Shown: positions 1 to 5,490, counted from the first letter of the stretch. The stretch is 5,688 bases of DNA from JAMXLO01 sp035569235 (GCA_035569235.1 DATMND010000452.1:1-5688), one strand, 5' to 3'. Made by a program: numbers and translations. Notes: generated by a model from the letters alone, not told the origin.

Positions 1-81
1 GCCGCCAGCGTCTACCGCACGGCCCGGACCGCGGCATTCAATATTTGGCAGCAGGAGAACTGCGCCCGGTACGCCTCATGA
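1..81 (+). CDS. Possible 3' end of an unidentified CDS (partial)
   Basis: Frame 1 is open from the window edge and reads AASVYRTARTAAFNIW, then about ten more residues to a TGA at 79-81. The composition is protein-like, with mixed aromatic and charged residues, but 26 codons are too few to recognise a family. The start would lie outside the window. The other five frames over these bases look no better. It could equally be non-coding. Confidence 0.2.
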   Translation, partial: AASVYRTARTAAFNIWQQENCARYAS

Positions 82-242
82 TCGGCGCGACATCGTCGCT
101 TTGGTTCCACGCCGCCAGTCCAATGTTAACGTGACAATGCCATGGGCAGGAATGGGGCGCGCGCACCGCCGAGTTGAACAGGACATTGGTGGGCTGGCGG
201 CTCTATCCCCAGCGCCCGACTCGCCCGGTCCCGGTGTTCCTG
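82..242. other. Short stretch with no supported gene
   Basis: Plus frame 3 is open from about 135 to 287 and contains a protein-like run (RTLVGWRLYPQRPTRPVPVF). It lacks a convincing start codon or ribosome binding site and runs into the antisense of the small minus-strand gene. It may be a gene remnant. No family was recognised. Confidence 0.25.
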
Positions 243-283
243 CTACGTTTTCGCACTGGCAGCCGCCAACGCATCCCCGGTGG
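236..283. repeat. Imperfect direct repeat, copy 1
   Basis: This is the first of two similar segments; the second is at 601-650. Both begin with the identical 14 bases GTTCCTGCTACGTT. A later 20-base core, beginning TGGC and ending GCATCC, matches at 17 of 20 positions. Copy 1 covers the 3' end of the small minus-strand gene. Confidence 0.55.
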
Positions 284-416
284 ATAACGCGTCGGCCTGC
301 CGTTCCAGTTCTGCCACAAGCATTTCGATATTGTGCCGGTCATCCTGGCCAGAAAGCGAATGCGCCAGCGTCCGCCAGCGATCTGCCTTCTTCCGCAACT
401 CTCGGGCGTCTTCCAT
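243..416 (-). CDS. Small helical, charged hypothetical protein (57-59 aa)
   Basis: Reading leftward, this short ORF begins MEDARELRKKADRWRTLAHS and ends LAAASAKT before a TAG at 243-245. It looks fully helical and amphipathic, with heptad-like spacing of Leu/Ile/Ala (ELRKKADRW, then IEMLVAELERQADAL), as in a short coiled coil. It resembles small conserved alphaproteobacterial proteins of the type 'AEELRxKAERWRxLA', whose function is unknown to me. Two in-frame ATGs exist. The one at 414-416 is preceded by AGGG with a 6-base gap and is preferred. The one at 420-422 would add Met-Thr. No signal peptide or membrane segment is seen. A possible leader ORF ends just upstream, and the plus-strand ORFs over it look like shadows. 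Confidence 0.62.
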   Translation of the reverse strand: MEDARELRKKADRWRTLAHSLSGQDDRHNIEMLVAELERQADALSTGDALAAASAKT

Positions 417-424
417 CGTCATCC

Positions 425-490
425 CTACAGTTCAACCTCGTCACGTAACAGGATGGCGCAACCGCCGAGGTCGCTTTTGCTGCGGTGCAC
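425..490 (-). CDS. Possible 21-27 aa leader ORF before the small helical gene
   Basis: GGAGGG followed six bases later by GTG opens an ORF reading MHRSKSDLGGCAILLRDEVE and one more Leu, stopping at TAG 425-427. An in-frame ATG at 506-508 would give 27 residues, but it lies upstream of the GGAGGG. The stop is two bases from the first ATG of the 57-59 aa gene, so translational coupling is possible. The GTG sits inside the palindrome at 484-498, so a hairpin there could hide the start. The strong ribosome binding site is the main support; its short length keeps confidence low. Confidence 0.27.
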   Translation of the reverse strand: MHRSKSDLGGCAILLRDEVEL

Positions 491-498
491 AATGCACC
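484..498. promoter_or_regulatory. Candidate operator: inverted repeat GGTGCA-N3-TGCACC
   Basis: Perfect six-base arms are separated by CAA. A related TGC-rich stretch, TTGTTGCAGTGCAGCA, lies 26 bases further right (524-539). TGC-rich repeats of this kind recall the sites described for PhaR-type polyhydroxyalkanoate regulators in alphaproteobacteria, but that link is inference. It lies upstream of the small minus-strand gene and overlaps the possible leader start. Confidence 0.3.
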
Positions 499-508
499 CT
501 CCGATCAT

Positions 509-518
509 ATGTATACAA
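509..518. promoter_or_regulatory. Candidate operator: TTGTATACAT palindrome
   Basis: The core TGTATACA (510-517) is a perfect eight-base palindrome, and it reads TTGTATACAT on the minus strand. GntR-family (FadR/FCD) regulators often bind TTGTATACAA-like sites, and TATACAT also resembles a -10 box for leftward transcription. No regulator gene is present in the window, so its role is unproven. Confidence 0.28.
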
Positions 519-600
519 GTAAATTGTTGCAGTGCAGCATTCGCTGAATCTTGAGATTTTGCGTCTCTGCCACGGATCGACTACTCGACGGTAGCCTTAT

Positions 601-650
601 GTTCCTGCTACGTTCTCTCGTATGGCCGCAGCCAATGCATCCGCCCGTGG
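601..650. repeat. Imperfect direct repeat, copy 2
   Basis: This is the second copy of the segment at 236-283, with a two-base length difference. On the minus strand one frame reads ADALAAAIRENVAGT, against GDALAAASAKT in copy 1. It may therefore be the tail of a second, lost paralogue of the small helical gene. It overlaps the 5' end of the zinc-ribbon-like pseudogene. Confidence 0.5.
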
Positions 651-900
651 GCAGCGGGCCGCCATCCTTACCAGCCCAGTGCGCGATCTGACCGGATTCT
701 GTCTCGCTGTTGATTGCCTCGCACCCGGCAGCGGCGGGGAACGATCCTCTGCCGTTGCGGCACTGGCGCGCTTCTATGGTGGCGAGCGCACGGTCGGCCA
801 AGTGCTGCAACGGATGCGATTCTCCGGCGGCTGCGGCGGGCGCCTGGCGGCGACGTGACTAGAGACCGGGCCGATACTCAACGCCCGAGTCCGCTCCATC
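622..900 (+). pseudogene. Decayed small zinc-ribbon-like hypothetical gene with internal TGA
   Basis: The ORF carries VRDLTGFCLAVDC (residues about 21-33), then AVAALARFYGGERTVGQVLQ and RMRFSGGCGGRLAAT, and stops at TGA 856-858. The same frame continues after the stop with LETGPILNARVR. From memory this matches a small alphaproteobacterial family in which '..CGGRVAAAW-LETGPVLNARVRPRR..' is continuous, so the TGA appears to replace a Trp codon (TGG). The family normally has two Cys pairs; here the positions expected to be Cys read Ser (PGSGGE) and Phe (RMRF), so metal binding is probably lost too. After NARVR the expected tail is not seen. Start choice (ATG 622) is uncertain, and no good ribosome binding site is visible. 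Confidence 0.58.
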
Positions 901-1047
901 CTAACAGAAATCCGCAATGAAGCTCGCCACGAACGCCAACAGCATAGCGATGGCCATGGCCGCCAGCACACGTTCCCGCCAAGTCTCTAGCAGGCCCTCA
1001 CGTGGGTGAAGACGTTTGTCTATAGCAACAAGGAATGACCGGGACAT
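901..1047 (-). CDS. Possible small single-span membrane protein (48 aa)
   Basis: Reading leftward from ATG (1045-1047) the product starts MSRSFLVAIDKRLHPREG. A charged segment (LLETWRERV) is followed by a hydrophobic run, LAAMAIAMLLAFVASFIA, at about residues 28-45, ending DFC before TAG 901-903. The Arg/Lys-rich N-terminal side suggests an N-in, C-out single transmembrane helix. The frame stays open and protein-like for 27 codons upstream of the ATG with no start codon, so this may be the 3' part of a longer broken gene. No clear ribosome binding site precedes the ATG. No family was recognised. Confidence 0.42.
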   Translation of the reverse strand: MSRSFLVAIDKRLHPREGLLETWRERVLAAMAIAMLLAFVASFIADFC

Positions 1048-1256
1048 GTCGGCTAGATAGCACGGCGCACACGTCGTTATGAACCTGGATTGTTCGTCTG
1101 TGGCGCTAGCCGGGCCGATAGCGCCGTCCTAGTCGGCCGCCCTACTGGCCATCCCATTGACATTCATTGTAACGGCGAATTAATGGCGAGCCGCTACGGC
1201 CTTGTGCTACGCAGATTCGTTGTCGGTTTCTCCTAGCCGGCGATTGGGTGGTCGGG

Positions 1257-1290
1257 ACAAGCCGGGGGTTGCTCCTATCCCCCGGCTTGT
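1257..1290. terminator. Strong 12-bp hairpin, terminator-like
   Basis: The arms ACAAGCCGGGGG and CCCCCGGCTTGT are perfectly complementary around the ten-base loop TTGCTCCTAT. On the plus strand the stem is followed by the mildly T-rich TGTGATTTGG; on the minus strand no T-run follows. It lies about 330 bases past the stop of the molybdenum operon. It could be a weak or factor-assisted terminator, or a REP-like palindrome. Confidence 0.45.
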
Positions 1291-1300
1291 TGTGATTTGG

Positions 1301-1317
1301 CCCCGCAAGCGGCGGGG
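1301..1317. repeat. Second small hairpin beside the strong one
   Basis: CCCCGC and GCGGGG form a six-base stem around the loop AAGCG, ten bases to the right of the 1257-1290 stem. The pairing of a long and a short GC-rich hairpin is typical of REP/BIME-like intergenic elements, but no further copy is seen in this window. Confidence 0.35.
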
Positions 1318-1621
1318 GGCTGTCGCGGGCCACCTGTTGACGCAACGGGTGGAACGGACACGCCCACTACCGTTGACGCCGCCGACTCCGCTGTTGCCAG
1401 GACAGGCACATGACGCAAGAGGGCATTGTCACGGTAATCGCGTCTGGCAGGTTGGTCCGAGGCGGGCGAGACTGGCGGCATGAAACGACCGCCCGACAGC
1501 AACGCGATGCCGGTAACAAATCTGCTTCGGCAATCCATGCGAACCCTGCCGTCAGGACAGACCATACCAGCTGGCGGCTCAATAAGATCCTTCGTCGCAC
1601 CCGCCCAGGTCGGTCGGGACA

Positions 1622-3607
1622 TCACACGCCTGCGAAACCCATACGCGCCAACTCGGCGCGTATGGCGACGTCCTGAAGCAGTGTCACAAAGCGACGCACG
1701 GCCGGGCGATCGAACCGCCTGGCGGGAATGACGAAGTCGTATTCCTCTGCTTGCAGCGGCAGGAATCCGAGGCCATAGCGCTGCGCTACGGTCTCGATCG
1801 CCACGCCCCAATCGGCACGTTGCTGCACGATGGCCACTGCCACAGCATTGTGGGAGCGAGCCTGATGACTGTAGCCGGCGGGCCTGGCATCGCCGAGCAA
1901 ACGGTCGATCAATATGCGCGTGCCGCTGCCCGCGTTGCGATTGGCCATCAGGCAGCTGGGATCGGGGCTTGCCTTAATAATGGCGCCGTGGGCATCAAGC
2001 CCACCGAAGCGCGGGTCATCTCGCCGATACACGACTCCCTGCAGGCGGCCATAACCGCGTACCAGCCGCAACGTCTCGTCAACATAGGAACGATTGTAAA
2101 TACCGGTCGCCGGATCCATCAGATGGATGCCAGCGATATCGCATTCCCCGCGTCTCGCCGCCATCAGGCCGGCCGTGCTGCCAACCGACAGCATTTTCGC
2201 CGTCACCCCCTCGCGCGCCAGCAATCCAATGAGGTAGTCAAGGCCGACGCAATGGCTGCCGATGACCATGAGATCCGCCGGTTCCGCCGCGGCGCCGATG
2301 ATCGTCACCGAAATGTCCATGCCCGCTGGCACCATTTCAGTCTGCGCAGGAATGGCGAAGAAGCCGTCGGCCAGAGAGAAAGCCGTTACTGCCCCGGAAC
2401 CCTTGCCGATCGGGTAGGCTGCGAGCCCGCCTTCCGGCCGTTCCGTCAGCGAGACCAGGACATATTCGGTCCGACCGAGTTCGGAGACCATTTTCACCGG
2501 CAAAGTCGCGGTCCGGGTCTCGCGACGCAGTGCCGGCAGTCCGGACATGATGCGCAGCACCGGAGCGACGAATTCGTGGAACGTGAACGTCGCCGATGTC
2601 GGGAAACCGGGCAGGATCACCACCGGCTTGCCTTGCGTCACCGCAAGGCAGAGCGGCTTGCCTGGCTTCAGAGCGACGCCATGGACGACGATGCCGGGGT
2701 CGGTGAAGCGCGCGACTGTGCGATAGGCAATGTCGCCGGCACCCTTGGACGTCCCGCCCGACAAAAGCACCACGTCGGCCGCGGTGATCGCCTTGTCGAC
2801 CTCTACCGCCATGATGGCGGGATCATCCGGGACGATGCCGAAAGGCACGACGACGCAACCCAATTCCTCGACCGCTGCCGCCAGCATCGGCCCGTTGCTG
2901 TCGAACACCTGTCCGGCGCGGATGGCATCTCCCGGCCGCACCAATTCGTCGCCGGTCGATAGAACAGCGACGCGCGGACGCCGGAAGATCGGAACGTCGC
3001 TTACACCGATCGCCGCCAACAACGCGACCTCCCGTGAACCGAGGACAGTTCCGACGCGCAGGACCGTTTCGCCGGCGCCGATATCCGATCCCGCCGCGGA
3101 TATGGCAGCGCCAGGTGCCAGCGGCTGACCGACGTCCACCGCTGCCACCGCCTCTTCGTCGATGAATTCCGTCCGCTCGACCATCACCACAGCATCGGCA
3201 CCGCGTGGGATCATGCCGCCCGTGGCGATGATCGTTGTAGTACCGGGCGAGATGGTTTCGCGCGGCACCCGGCCGGGTGTCAGCACCTCCTGATTCAGTC
3301 GCAGCCGCTGCGGCACATCTGGACGCGCCCGTTCCAGATCGGAGGCAAGCACGGCGAATCCGTCGACGTTGGAGCGATCGAAACCTGGCACATCCACCAC
3401 CGCCGCGAGATCGCGCGCCAGCACGCGGCCGCGGCACTGCGCGAGCGGTACGGGCTCCTCGCCAAGCGGCGCAAGAGTGAGATGGCTACGAAACCGCGTT
3501 TCGGCCTCGTCGCGGCTTACGACGGAGAGAAATTGCTCCTGGCGAGCCGACTGCCGAACGAAATCGGCTGCATGACGAGCTGCTGAGTTCAGTTCCGGCG
3601 AAGTCAT
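1622..3607 (-). CDS. moeA: Molybdopterin molybdenumtransferase MoeA fused to a PBP-like domain
   Basis: MoeA inserts molybdate into adenylylated molybdopterin to make the molybdenum cofactor, in the cytoplasm. Residues 1-50 are a charged leader. MoeA occupies about 50-440, with FDRSNVDGFAV (76-86), GADAVVMVE (136-144), STGDEL (217-222), DSN (236-238), LLSGGTSKGAGD (281-292), ALKPGKP (312-318) and LPGFPTSA (332-339). All are the expected metal/nucleotide-site motifs, so it should be active. Residues about 445-650 match the PBP-like domain (PF12727 type): GSHCVGLDYL, GECDIAGIHL, NRNAGSGTR and SHNAVAVAIVQQRADWG. There is no signal peptide, so this domain senses or binds a ligand inside the cell. 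E. coli MoeA is about 411 residues; the extra length is the fused domain, a known architecture. The ATG overlaps the upstream stop as ATGA, with AGGAAG four bases before it (3612-3617). The ligand of the PBP-like domain is not shown by the sequence. Confidence 0.95.
   Translation of the reverse strand: MTSPELNSAARHAADFVRQSARQEQFLSVVSRDEAETRFRSHLTLAPLGEEPVPLAQCRGRVLARDLAAVVDVPGFDRSNVDGFAVLASDLERARPDVPQRLRLNQEVLTPGRVPRETISPGTTTIIATGGMIPRGADAVVMVERTEFIDEEAVAAVDVGQPLAPGAAISAAGSDIGAGETVLRVGTVLGSREVALLAAIGVSDVPIFRRPRVAVLSTGDELVRPGDAIRAGQVFDSNGPMLAAAVEELGCVVVPFGIVPDDPAIMAVEVDKAITAADVVLLSGGTSKGAGDIAYRTVARFTDPGIVVHGVALKPGKPLCLAVTQGKPVVILPGFPTSATFTFHEFVAPVLRIMSGLPALRRETRTATLPVKMVSELGRTEYVLVSLTERPEGGLAAYPIGKGSGAVTAFSLADGFFAIPAQTEMVPAGMDISVTIIGAAAEPADLMVIGSHCVGLDYLIGLLAREGVTAKMLSVGSTAGLMAARRGECDIAGIHLMDPATGIYNRSYVDETLRLVRGYGRLQGVVYRRDDPRFGGLDAHGAIIKASPDPSCLMANRNAGSGTRILIDRLLGDARPAGYSHQARSHNAVAVAIVQQRADWGVAIETVAQRYGLGFLPLQAEEYDFVIPARRFDRPAVRRFVTLLQDVAIRAELARMGFAGV
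1639..1665 (-). repeat. Hairpin within the 3' end of the MoeA fusion gene
   Basis: CCATACGCGCC and GGCGCGTATGG are perfect 11-base arms around a five-base loop, starting 15 bases before the stop codon. In the minus-strand mRNA it would fold as a very stable stem encoding part of RAELARMG. No U-tract follows. It may block 3' exonucleases and protect the transcript, or help termination. Confidence 0.4.
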
Positions 3608-3617
3608 GGTTCTTCCT
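3604..3617 (-). promoter_or_regulatory. ATGA overlap and ribosome binding site joining the two moeA genes
   Basis: The TGA of the upstream gene (3604-3606) and the ATG of the downstream gene (3605-3607) share bases as ATGA. AGGAAG (3612-3617) ends four bases before the ATG. This arrangement indicates co-transcription and translational coupling, consistent with matched amounts of the two proteins. Confidence 0.8.
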
Positions 3618-4788
3618 GCCTGCTGATGTGGCCCAGCATCGTGACGACGTCGACCAGCGCGCCAGGGGCATAACCTTCGAGACCGGCGGGGACAACGAGA
3701 AATCCGTCGGCCCTGGCATAGCCTGCCAGCCCGTCAGCCGGCGCCAGTGCCAGCGGCTCGACACTCAATCCGTGGCAGACGACAGGCACAAATTCGCTGA
3801 CGCCGACCGGCGACACTATCTTGCGCGACAGCACCAAGCGCTGAATCGGGAAAGGAAAGTCGGTGGCACGTCCTGCGAGGCGGCGCAACAACCGGCCGGC
3901 AAGTAGTTCGTACGTCACCAATGCGGTCAGCGGATCGCCCGGTAGCAGCAGCAGGGGCGTTCCGCGGAGCCAGCCCAGTCCGGCTGATCCGCCTGGCGTT
4001 AGGGCCAATCCGTGATGGTCGATCCGTCCATCTGCCGCCGTGATGACATGCACGGCATCGTCGTCCTCACCCCAGCCGCTGCGCCCGACCACCAGAAAGA
4101 GGTCGGCTGGCGCGACACAAGATAGCATCCGAGCCATGTCGGGGTGCCGGCGAGCACAATGCGCAACGCCGCCGTCCCGCGCCACGAGGGCGGATATTGC
4201 CAGGCAAAGTGCCTCGATCGCAGGCGGCTTGGGGCCAGCGAAGACCAGCGTGACGACTGGGCGGCGTCGGACAATCAACTGAGTCACGCCGAGAGATGCC
4301 GCCAGAGCGATCTGCGGGATGCCTAATCGACGCCCGGCTTCGATGGCCACGCCGTCACGCTGCGCAGCCTGGCCCGTGCGCGCGACGCCGAACCCGAGCG
4401 CGACGGCATCACACACTTCCAGAGTAGTGCCGACCGCCTCGCCGACGTCCACTGGCAACACTGCGTCGGCGCCGGAGGGCAATGTCTCGCCGGCATGGCA
4501 GACGGATGCACACCCCGCGGTCAACGGCATGCCTTTGGGAACAATGGTGAAAGATAGCGGATTGTAGGTGCTGGCGCCCAGAGTGCTCGCGGCCTGCACC
4601 GCATAGCCGTCCACAAGAGCAAGGTCACGTTCTGGCCGATCAGCAGGGAAAGTGAGAGGTGCCGGCAGAACACGCCCGAAAGCCTGATGGAGGGGAGCAG
4701 CCTCGGAGCCCATAGCATCCGAACAGGCATCCAACCAAGCCCAGGCATCGACGAGTGGGAGGCGCTCGGTGAAGCGTCCTTGTGTCAT
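3604..4788 (-). CDS. moeA: Divergent MoeA-like molybdopterin-binding protein
   Basis: From ATG 4786-4788 (MTQGRFTERLPLVDAWAWLD) the product is 394 residues, normal MoeA length. MoeA domains follow in order: the N-terminal region with GRVLPAPLTFPADRPERDL and DGYAV (60-64), GADAVLPVDV (106-115), the molybdopterin-binding fold (about 175-310) and a C-terminal domain. Key motifs are altered. STGDEL is replaced by VFAGPKP, DSN is absent, SGGxSxGxxD reads VGRSGWGEDDD (234-244), and the two lysines of the KPGKP motif are lost (LTPGG, 263-267). LLPGDPL (281-287) is kept. It may bind molybdopterin without full catalysis. MoeA dimers build active sites at subunit interfaces, so pairing with the downstream MoeA is plausible. 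Earlier in-frame starts are ATG 4809 and GTG 4854, the latter adding 22 residues; none has a strong ribosome binding site. 4788 is preferred because homology starts just after it. Confidence 0.9.
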   Translation of the reverse strand: MTQGRFTERLPLVDAWAWLDACSDAMGSEAAPLHQAFGRVLPAPLTFPADRPERDLALVDGYAVQAASTLGASTYNPLSFTIVPKGMPLTAGCASVCHAGETLPSGADAVLPVDVGEAVGTTLEVCDAVALGFGVARTGQAAQRDGVAIEAGRRLGIPQIALAASLGVTQLIVRRRPVVTLVFAGPKPPAIEALCLAISALVARDGGVAHCARRHPDMARMLSCVAPADLFLVVGRSGWGEDDDAVHVITAADGRIDHHGLALTPGGSAGLGWLRGTPLLLLPGDPLTALVTYELLAGRLLRRLAGRATDFPFPIQRLVLSRKIVSPVGVSEFVPVVCHGLSVEPLALAPADGLAGYARADGFLVVPAGLEGYAPGALVDVVTMLGHISRQEEP

Positions 4789-4908
4789 CCAACTGAGCCC
4801 CGGATGCATTTGCCTCGCCCACAAATTGCAGCGATCCGTCACCGATGCAATCACACAACTGCTTCGCTCGGCGTTCAGAGGCCGACCTCAATCACTTGGC
4901 AACAGGAT

Positions 4909-4926
4909 CGACCCAAGCTTGGGTCG
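4909..4926. promoter_or_regulatory. Perfect 18-bp palindrome upstream of the moeA operon
   Basis: CGACCCAAGCTTGGGTCG reads the same on both strands with no spacer, the form expected of a dimeric repressor or activator site rather than an RNA hairpin. It is 55 bases before the GTG at 4854 and 121 before the ATG at 4788. An overlapping inverted pair, GGCCGACC (4880-4887) and GGTCGGCC (4922-4929), could give an alternative fold. It lies at the edge of the yedK remnant, so chance or a recombination junction are alternatives. Confidence 0.35.
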
Positions 4927-5101
4927 GCCGATTGCGTTCACGGGCTTGTGGGAAGGCTTCCGCTGGCTGGATGGCGCCGTGCCGCGGGCGTTCGCCATCA
5001 TTACCGCCAGTGCGAACGCCGACATTACGGGCCGTCGACGATCGCCAGCATCCAGTCCGTACGGCTGGACCATCGCCGATCACGTGGACCTCCTTGGCGA
5101 G
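4922..5101 (+). pseudogene. yedK: Internal fragment of a SOS-response-associated peptidase (YedK/HMCES family) gene
   Basis: Intact SRAP proteins crosslink to abasic sites in single-stranded DNA. The plus strand reads GRPIAFTGLWEGFRWLDG, then AFAIITASANADI (to 5026). This matches the central SRAP block 'GRPFAFAGLWE…TFxIITTxANxxM', including the conserved Glu of GLWE. The next expected motif (LHDRMPV) appears in another frame as AVDDRQHPV (about 5027-5060), with Asp where the catalytic His should be. The original frame returns with IADHVDLLGE (5072-5101), matching the '…W/DHxxWLGE' end of the block. Two frameshifts, a lost His, and missing N- and C-terminal parts, including the catalytic Cys2, show a dead remnant. 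It points away from the moeA operon and occupies its upstream region. Confidence 0.72.
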
Positions 5102-5324
5102 ACTTTTCAACACAATCGGTCGGCGGCTGCCGTAGGCTATCCCCACGAACGAACGTCTGCTTGTTGCCGTCCCGCATTCAAAAGCCGCCGTTCCGGTTTT
5201 GGCCAGATCGAGCCATCAGACGAGCGTCCGGTTTTTTGTCTGGCCGTCGCAGAGCGCACCGTCGCAACCACCCATTGCGATTATTGGCCCCATGCTGGCG
5301 CACGCGCGGGGGCTGCAAGCGCTT
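5102..5324. other. No supported gene between the two gene fragments
   Basis: ORFs cross this stretch on both strands but encode Arg/Pro/Ser-rich products without recognisable motifs. The frame of the downstream nitroreductase-like fragment stays open back to 5199, but those residues do not look like its family's N-terminus. Confidence 0.4.
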
Positions 5325-5490
5325 ATGGCTGCGCCGCGTCGTGGCCAGAGCGCTCCCCAAGACCACCTCAGGCCGGGCGCAGTCGAACGAATCTTCGGAC
5401 GTATCCTCACGTGTCTCGTTTGGATTGGTCTGATCCGCGGCCACTTCCACGTTCTCGAAGCCCGTGGGCGAAAGAGCGGTAGGATAATCT
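5325..5490 (+). pseudogene. 5' fragment of a nitroreductase-family (DUF385/F420-type) gene, cut by an IS
   Basis: From ATG 5325 the product includes LRPGAVERIFGRILTC, then LVWIGLIRGHFHVLEARGRKSGRII. This matches the N-terminal part of deazaflavin-dependent nitroreductase/quinone-reductase-like proteins (PF04075 type), which begin 'RPGxVxRLFNR…LVGLGLG…YLLEVRGRKSGRxYSTPV'. The match ends at Ile-Ile-Ser, exactly where the ISAs1-type terminal sequence begins at 5491. The frame then runs a few codons into the IS to TAA at 5517-5519. Only about 55 of the usual 130-150 residues remain, and the catalytic body is absent. The ribosome binding site is weak, and the first 15 residues are unlike the family, so the start is uncertain. 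Confidence 0.68.

Larger units (their letters stand above)
1048..1621. other. About 570 bases without a supported gene
   Basis: Several ORFs of 60-180 codons cross this stretch on both strands. Their products are Arg/Pro/Ser-rich and show no domain I recognise, and the longest (minus strand, 1275-1811) overlaps the 3' end of the MoeA fusion gene. The only clear structures are the two hairpins at 1257-1317. The region follows the end of the molybdenum operon and may hold worn gene remnants. Confidence 0.5.

Noticed and set aside
101..448. 115-aa plus-strand ORF
   Set aside because: It is rich in Pro, Arg and Ser with no recognisable motif, and runs antisense across the more protein-like small helical gene.
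1250..1621. Ten-base direct repeat GGTCGGGACA at 1250-1259 and 1612-1621
   Set aside because: It is too short in GC-rich DNA to exceed chance, and the flanks are not similar.
1480..1731. 83-aa plus-strand ORF with a fairly protein-like start (MKRPPDSNAMPVTNLLRQS)
   Set aside because: It runs antisense into the coding 3' end of the MoeA fusion gene, has no good ribosome binding site, and belongs to no family I could name.
1275..1811. 178-aa minus-strand ORF past the end of the MoeA fusion gene
   Set aside because: It overlaps the real MoeA C-terminus in another frame and has a low-information Arg/Pro/Ala composition with no domain match.
1751..2962. 403-aa plus-strand ORF
   Set aside because: It is a long antisense shadow of the MoeA fusion gene, rich in His, Arg and Gln as expected from GC-rich reverse frames.
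2823..3437. 204-aa minus-strand ORF rich in Arg and Gly
   Set aside because: It is an alternate-frame shadow within the MoeA fusion gene.
4888..5146. 61- and 84-aa minus-strand ORFs, one containing EVHVIGDG like a flavin oxidoreductase motif, the other preceded by AAGGAGG
   Set aside because: The motif is short and the following residues do not match that family. Both lie antisense to the better supported yedK remnant.
4687..5482. 237- and 248-aa plus-strand ORFs taken as whole genes
   Set aside because: Their 5' parts are antisense to moeA and most of their length has no family match. Only the SRAP-like block (4922-5101) is meaningful.
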